In this document: positions 16,584-25,458 of the stretch, one piece after another
How positions within the stretch are numbered: position 1 is the first letter of the stretch
Layout of the letters: each line of letters starts with the position of its first letter
Assembly: GCF_004514475.2 (NCBI RefSeq)
Contig: NZ_MYFO02000014.1
Coordinates: 1-64,000 of the forward strand
Direction: 5' to 3'
DNA: 64,000 bases
Source: Paenibacillus athensensis
Lineage (GTDB): Bacteria; Bacillota; Bacilli; Paenibacillales; NBRC-103111
Notes under the pieces: generated by a model
What the model saw: only the letters and a program-made list of their open reading frames with translations
Databases searched by the model: none
Told to the model about the DNA's origin: nothing
Position numbers and translations under genes: made by a program

Positions 16584-19517
16584 TTACCAGCCTACGTATA
16601 CGACCATTGCTTGCGGAACCGGCGTGTGCAGCAGCGTGCTTTGCTCACGAACGTCGTCATAGCAGAAGCCGTAAGCAAGGTTGTTGATGCTGTGATTGTG
16701 CCAGAATTCCACGTATTCGTTGTACGGGCCTGTTTGGAAGAAGCTCGATGGATGGCTCCAGTTGGCTTGGTTCTCCGTCAGCAGCAGATGGCGGTTGATA
16801 GCCGCGCACAACTGAGCTTCAATGGCCAGTTCTACGTCTGTGTCGTCGTTGTCGATACCGCCTGTTCGTTTGTCGAAGTTGCCTTTGCCTTCCAGCGCAT
16901 CTTCTGTCGTTGGTTTGTTGACGAAATACTTGTACGGACCAAAGCCTTTACCGTCATTGAAATCAGCTTTGAATTCGAATACGCCGTCGCCGCGAACGTG
17001 GCCGCTGTATGTGCGTTTTGCGCTTGGATCGTAAGCATCAGGAACCGTGAAGACGAGCTCTTGCGTTTTGTACGTGTTCCAGATGGCATTGATGTAATCG
17101 TCAAAGAAGCTCGTGTAATCTTCATGCGGAATGTTTTGAGTCGTCAGGTAGTTGACGGTTTCTTTGCCAAAGTACCCTTTGCCCGGCGCTACGATCCGGT
17201 AGATGTTGTCGGTGTTGCTCAGGTCGGAATTCGCCTTGCTGTTCAGCGTAGCCAGATGATCGAATTTGTCGGACACTTCGTTCGTGAACGCTTTGATAAT
17301 TTCGTCGCGGGTGCCGACATCGCCTACTGTTTTGTAGTAACCGTCGCCTTTGCCCAGCAGGGTCAGCTTCACTGGGAAACCGAACTGGTCAACGCGCGTT
17401 GTATTGCCGTGGTAGCCGTATGGCCCCAGGTTAAATTCGATGAAATCGAAATACGTATTGCGGTTCGGATCGTCCATGTTACCGATGTTCGGACCGCCGT
17501 AGCCCATTTCAGGCGTACCGTCTGCGTTGAATTTTTGCGTGACGCCGTCTTTCTCAAATACTTTCTCAATGCTCACCAGAATCGGCTGACCGTAGCTGAC
17601 ATATAGACGTGAGGATTCGATATCGGCAATCGAGACCCAATTGACATCGGACAGCTTGTGCGTGTAGTTCACATACGTTTTGGGAACGCCGGAGCCCCCC
17701 AGCGGTTTGCTGACCGCCAGATTCGGATCGTTATTGTCATTGAACGACATTTCTTTTTGTGAGCCGTCCGCTTGCACCCATACGAATTTGCCGCGATTGG
17801 CCGTCATGTACGATTTACCGACGATCATCCAGTAAACTTGATCATCTCTATATTTACCGTTGCTGTTGTTTTTGATTTCAATCGTCATTCTTCTGTCGCC
17901 GATATGAATATCCGGCATATTCGGGTCAATCGTGAGCGTAGCGGTTACAACCCCGGAATTCGGTTTGCCGGCTTGAACAGCCATCGCTTTCAGCGTCGTC
18001 GTAGTCGCCACCGGAATGATTTGGCCGTTCGTGTACAGGCTCGTGTTCGCAGCGCCCACTACCGGCTTGCTGCCGTCTGTGGTGTAGTAAATTTGCGCGC
18101 CGCTGTCAGGATTGCTGATCGTCACGTTTTGCGTTGTTTTAAATACGCCGCCTGCCGGGCTAAACACCGGACTGCTTACGCTGCCCACTACGTATTCGAA
18201 CCAGCCGAACATATCCTTGGAGCTGTGCTCCAGATTGGCGTATTTGCTTACGAAGTAAAATTTCACCGTATCGCCCAGTTGCGGGCCGTTCAAGCTCAAG
18301 GTGAACTTTTTGTCGGTTCCCGGTCCCGGGTTGGTGCTGCTGTATTCCACATTGTTTGGTGTACGCATGTAGTATCCGGCATCGCCATTCACCAATGCGC
18401 CATTTCTGTAAACTTCTACGTGAGCAAGAATATAGTTGCTGCCTGTGCCGGATTCGTAGGTGAATACGACTTTACCGCCTTCATATTTCTCTGTGTGGAT
18501 AAACGAGCCGTCGTCAGGCAGCGGAGGCGTCGCTGTTGGTACTGGTGTCGCGGTTGGCGTTGGTGTTGGTGTCGCGGTTGGCGTTGCCGTCGGTGTTGCT
18601 GTTGGCGTTGCCGTTGGTGTAGCTGTCGGCGCTGCGCCGTAAATGATCGAAGCAAACACGGTATCGTTGGGTCCCGGATAGAACACTTGTCCGCTCGAAG
18701 GCGAGAACGTGTAGAAACGGGCCTCCACTTTGTCCCCGGCTGCATACGTACCGGTCGGCCGCGTTATAGAATACGTATAAGTACCGTTCGCGTTCTGAAC
18801 GCCTTTCGCGCCAAGACTTGTATCGACAAAATCTTGAATGTTATTTTTTCTGGCAAATACATAAACTTCGGTTTTGGAGCTGGATAACGTGATCGCAAAT
18901 TTGGCTGCACCCCCGCCCAAATCGCTAATGACCACTGTGCCAAGGCCCGCTGTTGGTGTCGGTGTCGGTGTTAGTGTTGGTGTTGGTGTTGGTGTTGGTG
19001 TTGGTGTTGGTGTTGGTGTTGGTGTTGGTGTTGGTGTTGGTGTTGGTGTTGGTGTTGGTGTTGGTGTTGGTGTTGGTGTTGGTGTCGCCGTCGGCGTTGC
19101 TGTTGGCGTCGCCGTCGGCGCCGTTCCATAGGTCATCGAAGCGAACGTGGCATCGCTTGGTCCCGGATAAAAGACTTGTCCGCTGGACGCCGTAAACGTA
19201 TAGAACCGCGCCTCTACCAGATCTCCGGCAGCGAAGGTGCCTGCCGCACGCGTTACCGAATACGTGTAGGTACCATCAGCGTTTTGTACGCCTTTGCTTC
19301 CAAGGCTTGTATCCACGAAGTCCTGAATTCCGTTTTTCCGGGCAAATACATAGACCTCTGTTTTCTTCTCCGTCAAAGTGAGCGAGAATTTCACTGCGCC
19401 CCCGCCCAGGTCCGTCATCACGATGCTACCGGTTGCTGCAACCGCCGCGCCTGCCGGCAGAGCCGCCAGAATCACGATGGAGAGAGTCAAGAGCGTTATC
19501 CACATTCTTCTAAACAT
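16584..19517 (-). CDS. GH64 beta-1,3-glucanase with three CBM-like modules
   Basis: A 977-residue secreted enzyme of the laminaripentaose-producing beta-1,3-glucanase family. Signal peptide 1-28; two near-identical modules of about 100 residues (VYVFARKN, VEARFYTF, FYPGP) joined by a long Thr-Pro linker; a third related module; a chitobiase-type C-terminal-like FN3 module (about 458-540, YYTTDGSKP); and GH64 from about 545 to the end. In GH64 the catalytic Glu and Asp are 16 residues apart; here DFIEFN and RVDQFGFP hold them at exactly that distance. The C-terminal HNHSINNLAYGFCYDD is also family-typical. The CBM-like modules resemble CBM56, low certainty. Regulation is suggested by a cre site over the -35 box. 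Confidence 0.92.
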   Translation of the reverse strand: MFRRMWITLLTLSIVILAALPAGAAVAATGSIVMTDLGGGAVKFSLTLTEKKTEVYVFARKNGIQDFVDTSLGSKGVQNADGTYTYSVTRAAGTFAAGDLVEARFYTFTASSGQVFYPGPSDATFASMTYGTAPTATPTATPTATPTPTPTPTPTPTPTPTPTPTPTPTPTPTPTPTPTPTLTPTPTPTAGLGTVVISDLGGGAAKFAITLSSSKTEVYVFARKNNIQDFVDTSLGAKGVQNANGTYTYSITRPTGTYAAGDKVEARFYTFSPSSGQVFYPGPNDTVFASIIYGAAPTATPTATPTATPTATPTATPTPTPTATPVPTATPPLPDDGSFIHTEKYEGGKVVFTYESGTGSNYILAHVEVYRNGALVNGDAGYYMRTPNNVEYSSTNPGPGTDKKFTLSLNGPQLGDTVKFYFVSKYANLEHSSKDMFGWFEYVVGSVSSPVFSPAGGVFKTTQNVTISNPDSGAQIYYTTDGSKPVVGAANTSLYTNGQIIPVATTTTLKAMAVQAGKPNSGVVTATLTIDPNMPDIHIGDRRMTIEIKNNSNGKYRDDQVYWMIVGKSYMTANRGKFVWVQADGSQKEMSFNDNNDPNLAVSKPLGGSGVPKTYVNYTHKLSDVNWVSIADIESSRLYVSYGQPILVSIEKVFEKDGVTQKFNADGTPEMGYGGPNIGNMDDPNRNTYFDFIEFNLGPYGYHGNTTRVDQFGFPVKLTLLGKGDGYYKTVGDVGTRDEIIKAFTNEVSDKFDHLATLNSKANSDLSNTDNIYRIVAPGKGYFGKETVNYLTTQNIPHEDYTSFFDDYINAIWNTYKTQELVFTVPDAYDPSAKRTYSGHVRGDGVFEFKADFNDGKGFGPYKYFVNKPTTEDALEGKGNFDKRTGGIDNDDTDVELAIEAQLCAAINRHLLLTENQANWSHPSSFFQTGPYNEYVEFWHNHSINNLAYGFCYDDVREQSTLLHTPVPQAMVVYVGW
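18979..19080 (-). repeat. 17-copy hexanucleotide repeat coding a Thr-Pro linker
   Basis: Seventeen perfect GGTGTT units (plus strand) that encode a (Thr-Pro)17 tract between the first two CBM-like modules of the GH64 enzyme, with diverged units on both sides. The uninterrupted 102 bp implies recent expansion. Confidence 0.97.
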
Positions 19518-19542
19518 TAATTATCCTCCCCTAGCTTAAAAA

Positions 19543-19556
19543 TGAGTGCGCTTGCA
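19543..19556 (-). promoter_or_regulatory. Second cre-like site in the GH64 leader
   Basis: The minus strand reads TGCAAGCGCACTCA, 12 of 14 matches to the cre consensus, 26 bp before the start codon. The position mirrors the cre-like site of the mannanase gene. Confidence 0.45.
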
Positions 19557-19655
19557 ACAAGATTTCACCTGCCATCTTGTTTTTTTCAGCAATTCCCTCT
19601 CCAAATAATGGCCATTTATTCGAAAATTTTTTCGTACAATTCATTGCACAACTTC

Positions 19656-19683
19656 ATTATATCACCTTTCAAACCGCTTACAA
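19656..19683 (-). promoter_or_regulatory. SigA-type promoter of the GH64 gene
   Basis: Minus strand TTGTAA, 16-bp spacer, TATAAT. This gives a leader of about 130 nt before the start codon at 19517. Confidence 0.7.
19669..19682 (-). promoter_or_regulatory. cre site overlapping the GH64 -35 box
   Basis: The minus strand reads TGTAAGCGGTTTGA, 13 of 14 matches to the cre consensus, covering the -35 hexamer. CcpA bound here would block RNA polymerase, so the glucanase is probably repressed on preferred sugars. Confidence 0.65.
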
Positions 19684-19806
19684 GACCTTATTCGACAGCA
19701 TTTCACGAAAATTTACCGAAATAAAGTGTACAAAAATGAATTTTTTTCGTATACTTTCGCGAAAATGTTCGAATAACCAACCATTCATATCTCTCCCCTT
19801 CCCGGC

Positions 19807-19847
19807 AAAAAAATAAACAGCCCCCGGTCATCCGGAAGCTGTTTATT
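19807..19847 (-). terminator. Terminator after the DUF1328 gene
   Basis: AAACAGC pairs with GCTGTTT around an inner CCGG/CCGG stem; a T-rich tail follows on the minus strand. Confidence 0.85.
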
Positions 19848-19879
19848 TGGCGTTTAATCAGCCGAAAACGTCATCGGCT

Positions 19880-20047
19880 TTATATGCTCGTATTGCGGCG
19901 ACCGAAAATGAAGGAAATGACCGCCATAATCAGGAACAGTACGAACAGGACCTTGGCGATGCCCACAGCCGCCGACACGATGCCGAAGAAGCCGAACACC
20001 CCCGCAAAAATCGCAATAATCAGAAAAATAATCGCCCAGCCTAACAT
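19880..20047 (-). CDS. DUF1328 small membrane protein
   Basis: A 55-residue, almost fully hydrophobic protein with two membrane spans: it starts [20 protein letters not shown] and ends FGRRNTSI. This is the whole of the DUF1328 (YtjA-like) family. The ATG at 20047 follows AAAGGGTG. An overlapping frame on the same strand is longer but has no family match. A strong SigB-type promoter lies 53-79 bp upstream, inside the end of the DUF1003 gene, so it is likely a general stress membrane protein. Molecular function is unknown. Confidence 0.88.
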   Translation of the reverse strand: MLGWAIIFLIIAIFAGVFGFFGIVSAAVGIAKVLFVLFLIMAVISFIFGRRNTSI

Positions 20048-20099
20048 AAGCAACACCCTTTCTTGTCAAGTTATGTAGATCAGCTTGCTATGTTATCTA

Positions 20100-20126
20100 T
20101 TACCCGTTCTCCCGCCTGGTTGAAAC
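20100..20126 (-). promoter_or_regulatory. SigB-type promoter for the DUF1328 gene
   Basis: GTTTCA, 15-bp spacer, GGGTAA on the minus strand, overlapping the last codons of the DUF1003 gene (GGGTAA contains its stop). It matches the SigB consensus GTTTAA/GGGTAT closely. Confidence 0.75.
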
Positions 20127-20630
20127 AGGTCCCTCCAGATCCATCAATCTGCGTTCTATCCGCTCCAGCACCAGCCGCAGCTCCAGGTTCTCCTGCTCCG
20201 CCCGGAAATTGATCGCAAAGTCCAGCATCGCTTCCTGCTTGTCCCGCGCCGTCTGCCGGTTCTGGCTCATCAGAATGATCGGCGCCTGAAACGCTGACAG
20301 ACACGATAAAATCAGATTCAACAAAATAAACGGCGGCTTGTCAAACGCCAGCCAGGACGCCAGCGTATTCAGACACATCCACACCACCAGAAACCCGCTA
20401 AACAACACGATGAACGTCCAGCTGCCGCCAAACGTCGCAATGCGGTCGGCCAGCCGATCGCTCCAGCTCGTGGTCTTCTTCTGCTGCTCGGTCAAATGCG
20501 CCTTGATGCTTTGCTGGTACTCGTTCACCATCGTCGTCACCCGCTCCAGCTGCTCGTCGTTCAAGCCTCCGGACGGCTCGCGGTCCAGCTCCTCCAGCAA
20601 CGGATCGCTTTCACACTTCCGCTCCTCCAT
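20100..20630 (-). CDS. DUF1003 membrane protein
   Basis: 176 residues. A charged N-terminal third is followed by the DUF1003 core: DRLADRIATFGGSWTFIVLF, a second span, and FDKPPFILLNLILSCLSAF then APIILMSQNRQTARDK. Two membrane spans with a C-terminal coiled-coil-like tail (residues 130-165). The family is widespread and of unknown function. It is preceded by its own SigB-type promoter at 20742-20767 and followed closely by the DUF1328 gene. Confidence 0.9.
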   Translation of the reverse strand: MEERKCESDPLLEELDREPSGGLNDEQLERVTTMVNEYQQSIKAHLTEQQKKTTSWSDRLADRIATFGGSWTFIVLFSGFLVVWMCLNTLASWLAFDKPPFILLNLILSCLSAFQAPIILMSQNRQTARDKQEAMLDFAINFRAEQENLELRLVLERIERRLMDLEGPVSTRRENG

Positions 20631-20741
20631 GCTTCTCCTCCTCCCCTTCCCGCCAAACGCCGCTCAGCTCCCGCTTCAGATGCCGCCAACGCTTCTACTT
20701 ACGCGCACCCAAACGGGCCGACGCCCGGCATTATGTAATAC

Positions 20742-20767
20742 ATACACGCGATCTGGGGCATTGAAAC
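20742..20767 (-). promoter_or_regulatory. SigB-type promoter for the DUF1003 gene
   Basis: GTTTCA, 14-bp spacer, GTGTAT on the minus strand, about 110 bp before the start codon. The -35 is identical to the other SigB-type sites nearby; the -10 differs from GGGTAT at one base. Confidence 0.65.
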
Positions 20768-20794
20768 AGCCGAAAATCCGACTTTTCTGCAAGC

Positions 20795-20835
20795 AAAAAA
20801 ACGCCCTAAGCCTGCACCGGCAGGTCCTCGGACGT
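20795..20835 (-). terminator. Terminator after cheR
   Basis: ACGTCC and GGGCGT flank an inner CCTGC/GCAGG hairpin, followed by seven Ts on the minus strand. Confidence 0.8.
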
Positions 20836-20842
20836 TCTGGAG

Positions 20843-21757
20843 TTACGGCGTTCCGGGCAGCGGCGCCCGGTCGGTCTTGCGGTAAATCCGCTCATGCGGA
20901 ACAAAATCCTCATAGGTTACGCCCTCGGGCGCAAAAATAATCGACTCCTTGCTGCCAAGACCGATAAAGCCGCCCTTGATCAAGCTGCTGTAAAGCAAGC
21001 GATGGACCTTTTGCTGCAGCTCGCTGTCAAAATAAATCATCACATTGCGGCACAAAATGACGTGAAATTCATTAAACGAGCCGTCCATCACCAGATTGTG
21101 CTGGGCAAACGTCAGGTTCGCTTTCATCGGCAGCTGAAAAAACGCAAATTGATGATCCGTGCTGTAATATTCGGAAAAAGCCTGCGTACCCCCCGCCTCC
21201 AAATAGTTCTTGGTGTACGCCTGCATCTGCTTGAGCGGAAACGCACCCTTGCGCGCCGACTCAATCGCTTTCTCATTCATATCGGTAGCATAGATCTTCG
21301 TCTTGGCGCCAAGCCCTTCCTCATGCATGAGAATCGCCATCGAATACGCTTCTTCCCCGGTAGCGCAGCCGGCGTGCCAAATGCGGATTTCCGGATAATC
21401 GCGAAGCAGCGGCACGACCTTGCTGCGGAATTCGGCAAAAAATCCCGGATCGCGGAACATCTCCGTCACCCGGATTGATAAATCATTAAGCAGCCGCTCC
21501 AGATAGCCGGACTCGTGCAGCACCTTGTCGAGCAAAGCCGTAATCGTCGGCAGCTTCTCGGCTTTCATCCGGTTCAGAATGCGCCTGCGCAGCGAAGAGC
21601 GCAAGTAGAAACGGAAGTCAATGCCGAACATTTGATATAACCCTTCGAGTAACAGATTGATTTCGATATTTTGCAGCTCGTCGTGCGGCAAATCCTCAAG
21701 CTCGGCAAACGCCTCGGGGTCGTAGATCGTCAATGTCTCACCTGCTTTGTCAGCCAT
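20843..21757 (-). CDS. CheR-type protein glutamate methyltransferase
   Basis: About 304 residues. An N-terminal CheR helical domain (residues 15-75, FRFYLRSSLRRRILNRM) is followed by an S-adenosylmethionine-binding methyltransferase fold with WHAGCATGEEAYSMA (motif I) and LCRNVMIYF. The frame is open to 21832; I prefer the ATG at 21757, which overlaps the end of the hybrid kinase gene by 28 bp. The ribosome site is weak, so the start is uncertain. Linked to a hybrid sensor kinase and not to chemoreceptors, it probably belongs to an alternative signalling circuit feeding the stress response. That link is inferred. Confidence 0.85.
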   Translation of the reverse strand: MADKAGETLTIYDPEAFAELEDLPHDELQNIEINLLLEGLYQMFGIDFRFYLRSSLRRRILNRMKAEKLPTITALLDKVLHESGYLERLLNDLSIRVTEMFRDPGFFAEFRSKVVPLLRDYPEIRIWHAGCATGEEAYSMAILMHEEGLGAKTKIYATDMNEKAIESARKGAFPLKQMQAYTKNYLEAGGTQAFSEYYSTDHQFAFFQLPMKANLTFAQHNLVMDGSFNEFHVILCRNVMIYFDSELQQKVHRLLYSSLIKGGFIGLGSKESIIFAPEGVTYEDFVPHERIYRKTDRAPLPGTP

Positions 21758-24522
21758 ACCCGCATCAGCGAAAACAGCTGATCCATCTGGATAGGCTTCA
21801 TAATGTAGTCCGAAGCGCCGGCCTCCATGCACTTTTCGCGCTCGCTTTTCATCGCTTTGGCGGTCAGGGCAATAATCGGCAGGTCGCGCAGCAGCAAACC
21901 GTGCCGGATGATCTTCATCGTCTCATAGCCGTCCATAATCGGCATCATAATATCCATCAGCACCAGATCAAAATTCGGCTGCGCCTTCAACAGCTCCAGC
22001 GCGTGCTCGCCATGCTGCGCCACCTGCACCTTCACGCCTTTGAGCTCAAAGGCCGAGACCAGCGCGTATACGTTGCGCGCATCGTCTTCAACGAGCAGAA
22101 TTTTTTTGCCTTCAAAAATTTGCGCATCCGACTGCACCTCGGAATCCTTCGGCTCCTCGACGCTTTTGCCGGCTGCTTGCTCTTCGACAGCCCGTTCGTG
22201 CGCGACGGCATGCTCCCACTGGGCCACAACATCGGTTCCCGCCGTCTCAGGGCGGAGTCCGCTTTTGCCCGTCTCTTCTTGCTCCGGCTGCTTGATGCAC
22301 GGCACGTACAGCGTAAACGTGCTGCCCTTGCCGACCTCGCTGCGCACAACGATAGCGCCGTTCAACAGCCGCGTAAACTCTCGGCAAATCGACAAGCCCA
22401 GTCCGGTTCCGCCGTATTGGCGGTTGGTCGTGCCGTCCACCTGACGGAACGCCTCAAAAATAATCTGCTGCTTGTCGATCGGAATGCCGATGCCCGTATC
22501 CGTAATCGAGATCGCCAGCACCGGCGTATCCCGGCCCACGGTCAGCAGCTCCTCGACGCGATCCGCACCGGCCGCAGCAATGCGCATCGTCACCGAACCG
22601 TCCTGCGTAAACTTGAAGGCATTGGACAACAGATTTTTCAGAATTTGCTGCAGCCGCTGGCCGTCGGTCGATATCAGATCCGGCACGCCTGGCTCCATGA
22701 TCACCTCGAAGTTCAAGCCCTTCTTGTCGGCGACCGGACCAAAGATCGCTTTCATCGACTGCGGAATTTCCGTAACGTTCACATCGTCGACCATGATCTC
22801 GATTTTGCCGGCCTCCACCTTGGACAAATCGAGAATATCGTCAATCAGCGTCAACAGGTCGCGACCGGCGGCATTAACGACGCGGGAATATTCCTCGATC
22901 TCGCTCATCTGCATCTCGGCATTGTTCTCCATCAGCATTTGCGACAAAATCAGGATGCTGTTGAGCGGCGTCCGCAGCTCATGCGACATGTTGGCGAGAA
23001 AATCGGATTTGTACTGCGAGCTCATTTGCAGCTTGGCCGAAAATTCTTCCAGCTCGTCTTTCGCTTTTTTCAGCTCGCGGGCTTTTTGCTCGGAGAAATG
23101 GTTCTGCTCCTCCAGGAATTCGTTGGTGATGCGCAGCTGCTCCTGCTGCATTTGCAGCTCCTCCGACTGGGCCTGCAGCTCCTCCGACTGGGTTTGCAGC
23201 TCCTCGGTCATCATTTGCGACTCACCCAGCAAACGCTCGATCTCCATGCGGCCAAGCACGCTGTTGATCGCCGAACCGAACTTCTCCTGCAGCTGATCCA
23301 GCAGCGTCAGGTGATGCGACTGGAACACCTCAAGCGAGGCAAATTCGACAACCGCCTCAACCTTGCCTTCGGCCGTGATGGGGGCCACCAGCAGCGAGCG
23401 GGGCTGCGAGAAGCCCAGTCCCGAGGTGACGCGGATGTGGTCGTCCGGCAGATTGGTGACGAGAAACATCCGCTTATCGGCGGCACATTGGCCAACAAGC
23501 CCCTCGCCAAGCAGAAAGCTGGCGGCTGCGTGATCTTGACCGGAAGCGGCGTACCCGGCAATGCGCACATAGCGGACCTCGCTGCCCGTTTGCTTACGCA
23601 AATACACAACGCCGTATACAGCGCCAAGCAGCGGCGCCAGCTTGCTGGCAAACGCCTGCCCCAGCGCAGAAACGTCTGTAATGCCTTGATACAGGGTGGT
23701 CACTTCTGTAATATTCTGCTCGACCCAGCGCCGATGCTCCAGGTTCTCCAGCAAGCTGTTCGTAGCCTCGGCCAGCTCCTTGATTTCGTCGTTCGAATTG
23801 ACCTCGATGCGCGTGCCAAGCTGACCGTCTGCGCCGGAAATGCCCTGCATCGTCTGCACCACCTGACGAACGGTGCGTACAATGGAATTGGACAAATACA
23901 TCCCTGTCATCAGCGCAATGGCCGACACAATGGCGACAATCGTGAACAGCACAATCTTGAGATTGCGATTGGCTTCGTCCAGCTTGACGATCCGCTGATT
24001 CGTCAGCAGCTTCTCGGAGCGCAAAAAAGAATCGAACTGCGTGCGCAGTTGATCCATAATATTCTTGCCTCTATTCTGGCTGTAGTACTGGGCAAGCCCA
24101 GCTTCATTCTTGTCGCGCTTGAGCTGAATGGCGTACTCGCCGGCGTTTTTCGACCAGTTCTCAATCGACGTCTTGATCAGCTCCAGACTGTCCGATTGCG
24201 CCTGATTGTCAGCAATCAGCTGCCGCAGCTTGTTGTAATCGTCAATCCATTGCCGGCTCCCCTCTACATATGGCTCCAGATAGGACTCATCGCCGGAAAT
24301 AATAAAGCCGCGCATGCCTGTTTCCATATCCAGCGTATTTTTCTGAATCTGGCCAAGCAGGTCGTGCACCTCGATATCGTGGGTGGACACGAAATCAACC
24401 TCCGCTTGCAAAGAGGTCATCCGGCCGCTGATAATCAGCAGCGCCAGTCCCAAACATACGATAACGAGCAGGTAGCCCGTAAACACCTTTGCTCTGATGT
24501 TAAAGCTCTTGAATTTAAACAT
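21730..24522 (-). CDS. Hybrid sensor histidine kinase (CHASE3-HAMP-GAF-HisKA-HATPase-REC)
   Basis: 930 residues. Membrane span about 12-30; CHASE3-type extracellular domain about 35-185 (MRGFIISGDESYLEPY); second span about 190-210; HAMP; GAF domain about 275-430; a coiled coil rich in Glu, Gln and Leu about 440-500; HisKA with phosphorylatable His in FLANMSHELRTPLNS; HATPase_c with TDTGIGIP and GGTGLGLSICREF; an Ala/Glu linker; and a receiver domain with phospho-acceptor Asp in LVLMDIMMPIMDG. It is translationally coupled to the CheR gene. With the rsb-sigB genes downstream and a response-regulator PP2C phosphatase nearby, it is a plausible input to the SigB cascade. Confidence 0.93.
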   Translation of the reverse strand: MFKFKSFNIRAKVFTGYLLVIVCLGLALLIISGRMTSLQAEVDFVSTHDIEVHDLLGQIQKNTLDMETGMRGFIISGDESYLEPYVEGSRQWIDDYNKLRQLIADNQAQSDSLELIKTSIENWSKNAGEYAIQLKRDKNEAGLAQYYSQNRGKNIMDQLRTQFDSFLRSEKLLTNQRIVKLDEANRNLKIVLFTIVAIVSAIALMTGMYLSNSIVRTVRQVVQTMQGISGADGQLGTRIEVNSNDEIKELAEATNSLLENLEHRRWVEQNITEVTTLYQGITDVSALGQAFASKLAPLLGAVYGVVYLRKQTGSEVRYVRIAGYAASGQDHAAASFLLGEGLVGQCAADKRMFLVTNLPDDHIRVTSGLGFSQPRSLLVAPITAEGKVEAVVEFASLEVFQSHHLTLLDQLQEKFGSAINSVLGRMEIERLLGESQMMTEELQTQSEELQAQSEELQMQQEQLRITNEFLEEQNHFSEQKARELKKAKDELEEFSAKLQMSSQYKSDFLANMSHELRTPLNSILILSQMLMENNAEMQMSEIEEYSRVVNAAGRDLLTLIDDILDLSKVEAGKIEIMVDDVNVTEIPQSMKAIFGPVADKKGLNFEVIMEPGVPDLISTDGQRLQQILKNLLSNAFKFTQDGSVTMRIAAAGADRVEELLTVGRDTPVLAISITDTGIGIPIDKQQIIFEAFRQVDGTTNRQYGGTGLGLSICREFTRLLNGAIVVRSEVGKGSTFTLYVPCIKQPEQEETGKSGLRPETAGTDVVAQWEHAVAHERAVEEQAAGKSVEEPKDSEVQSDAQIFEGKKILLVEDDARNVYALVSAFELKGVKVQVAQHGEHALELLKAQPNFDLVLMDIMMPIMDGYETMKIIRHGLLLRDLPIIALTAKAMKSEREKCMEAGASDYIMKPIQMDQLFSLMRVWLTKQVRH

Positions 24523-24693
24523 GACTGCCTCCCGTACTGTGTAGAGAATCTGGGTAGAGAATGATTTCGGTTCTCATTCTACCACATTTTGCGTGGTAAG
24601 TTCATCCTGCGCGGCTTCAAGAGCTTGGAGCGTATCGGTGTCCGGGCTGCCTTCAAGCAATTTTGCGTAGGTGGGGTAGCATGGCGCTGCTGC

Positions 24694-25458
24694 TCACGAG
24701 TCTTCGTCCAGCACTTCCTTCAGCTTGTCAATCGCCCTTTTCTGAATGCGCGAGACGCTCATCTGCGAGACGCCCAAGCGACCGGCGATTTGCCGCTGCG
24801 ACAGCCCTTCGTAGAACACCAGACGCAGCACCTGCTGCTCCTCCGGCTTGAGCTCCGCCATCGCTTCATCCAGATCGAGCTTGCGTTCCACGGCCTGATA
24901 GTCATTGCCAGGCAAGGCAATGAAGTCGGCAATCGTTGCACTGTCTCCTTCGTCGGAAAGCGGCGTATCCAGCGAGGTATAGTGATACATATCACGGCCC
25001 GCCAATATTTCGATCGTCTCCTCCGGCGTCAGGTCCAGCTTGGCGGCGATTTCCTCAATTTTGGGCGAGCGCTCCAATTCGACCGTCAATTCGTCGACTG
25101 TGCGTTGCACCAGCGCGCTTTTTTCCTTAATGCGCCTAGGTACCTGCACGTACCATGACTTGTCGCGCAAATAATTTTTCAAATGGCCGATCACGCTTTT
25201 CATCGCATACGCTTCGAACGGTATTTCACTCGTGCAGTCATACTGCTTGAATAGGCGCAGCAGCGACATGCGGCCAATCTGAAATAAATCCTCATAAAGA
25301 TCGGGACGGCTGCGGGCGATTTTGCCAACGGCCATGCGTACGATCGGTTCATAGTGAAGGAGCAGCGCCGTCGCGGTTTCCTTGCACTCGTATTCGCGGT
25401 AAATCTTCATCTTGGAATAGATTTCATAAAGCGGCATGGAGGAAGGGTTCGCACTCAT
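24694..25458 (-). CDS. sigB: General stress sigma factor SigB
   Basis: A 254-residue SigB/SigF-family sigma factor. It has region 2 (LYEDLFQIGRMSLLRLFKQYD, FEAYAMKSVIGHLKNYLRD), region 3 (PKIEEIAAKLDLTPEETIE) and region 4 helix-turn-helix (GLSQRQIAGRLGVSQMSVSR). Its start overlaps the anti-sigma factor stop by 4 bp. It directs RNA polymerase to GTTTCA/GGGTAA-like promoters, several of which are present in this window, including one in front of its own operon. It is last in the order DUF948-rsbV-rsbW-sigB. Confidence 0.93.
   Translation of the reverse strand: MSANPSSMPLYEIYSKMKIYREYECKETATALLLHYEPIVRMAVGKIARSRPDLYEDLFQIGRMSLLRLFKQYDCTSEIPFEAYAMKSVIGHLKNYLRDKSWYVQVPRRIKEKSALVQRTVDELTVELERSPKIEEIAAKLDLTPEETIEILAGRDMYHYTSLDTPLSDEGDSATIADFIALPGNDYQAVERKLDLDEAMAELKPEEQQVLRLVFYEGLSQRQIAGRLGVSQMSVSRIQKRAIDKLKEVLDEDS

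Larger units (their letters stand above)
19518..19879. other. Long AT-rich upstream region of GH64
   Basis: There is no credible gene in these 362 bp. They hold the GH64 promoter with an overlapping cre site, a second cre-like site in the leader, several CGAAAAT-type repeats of unknown meaning (19615-19780) and the DUF1328 terminator. Confidence 0.7.

Noticed and set aside
18953-19195. Val-Leu/Val-Gly repeat frames on the plus strand
   Set aside because: Translations of the GGTGTT microsatellite in non-coding frames.
19854-20069. 71-codon minus-strand frame over DUF1328
   Set aside because: A different frame starting at 20047 gives an exact DUF1328 protein with a ribosome site; this one lacks any family features.
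21733-24564. 943-codon plus-strand frame opposite the hybrid kinase
   Set aside because: It is a GC-bias shadow. The minus strand has all kinase domains and a ribosome site, while this frame has no recognisable domain and high His/Gln/Arg content.
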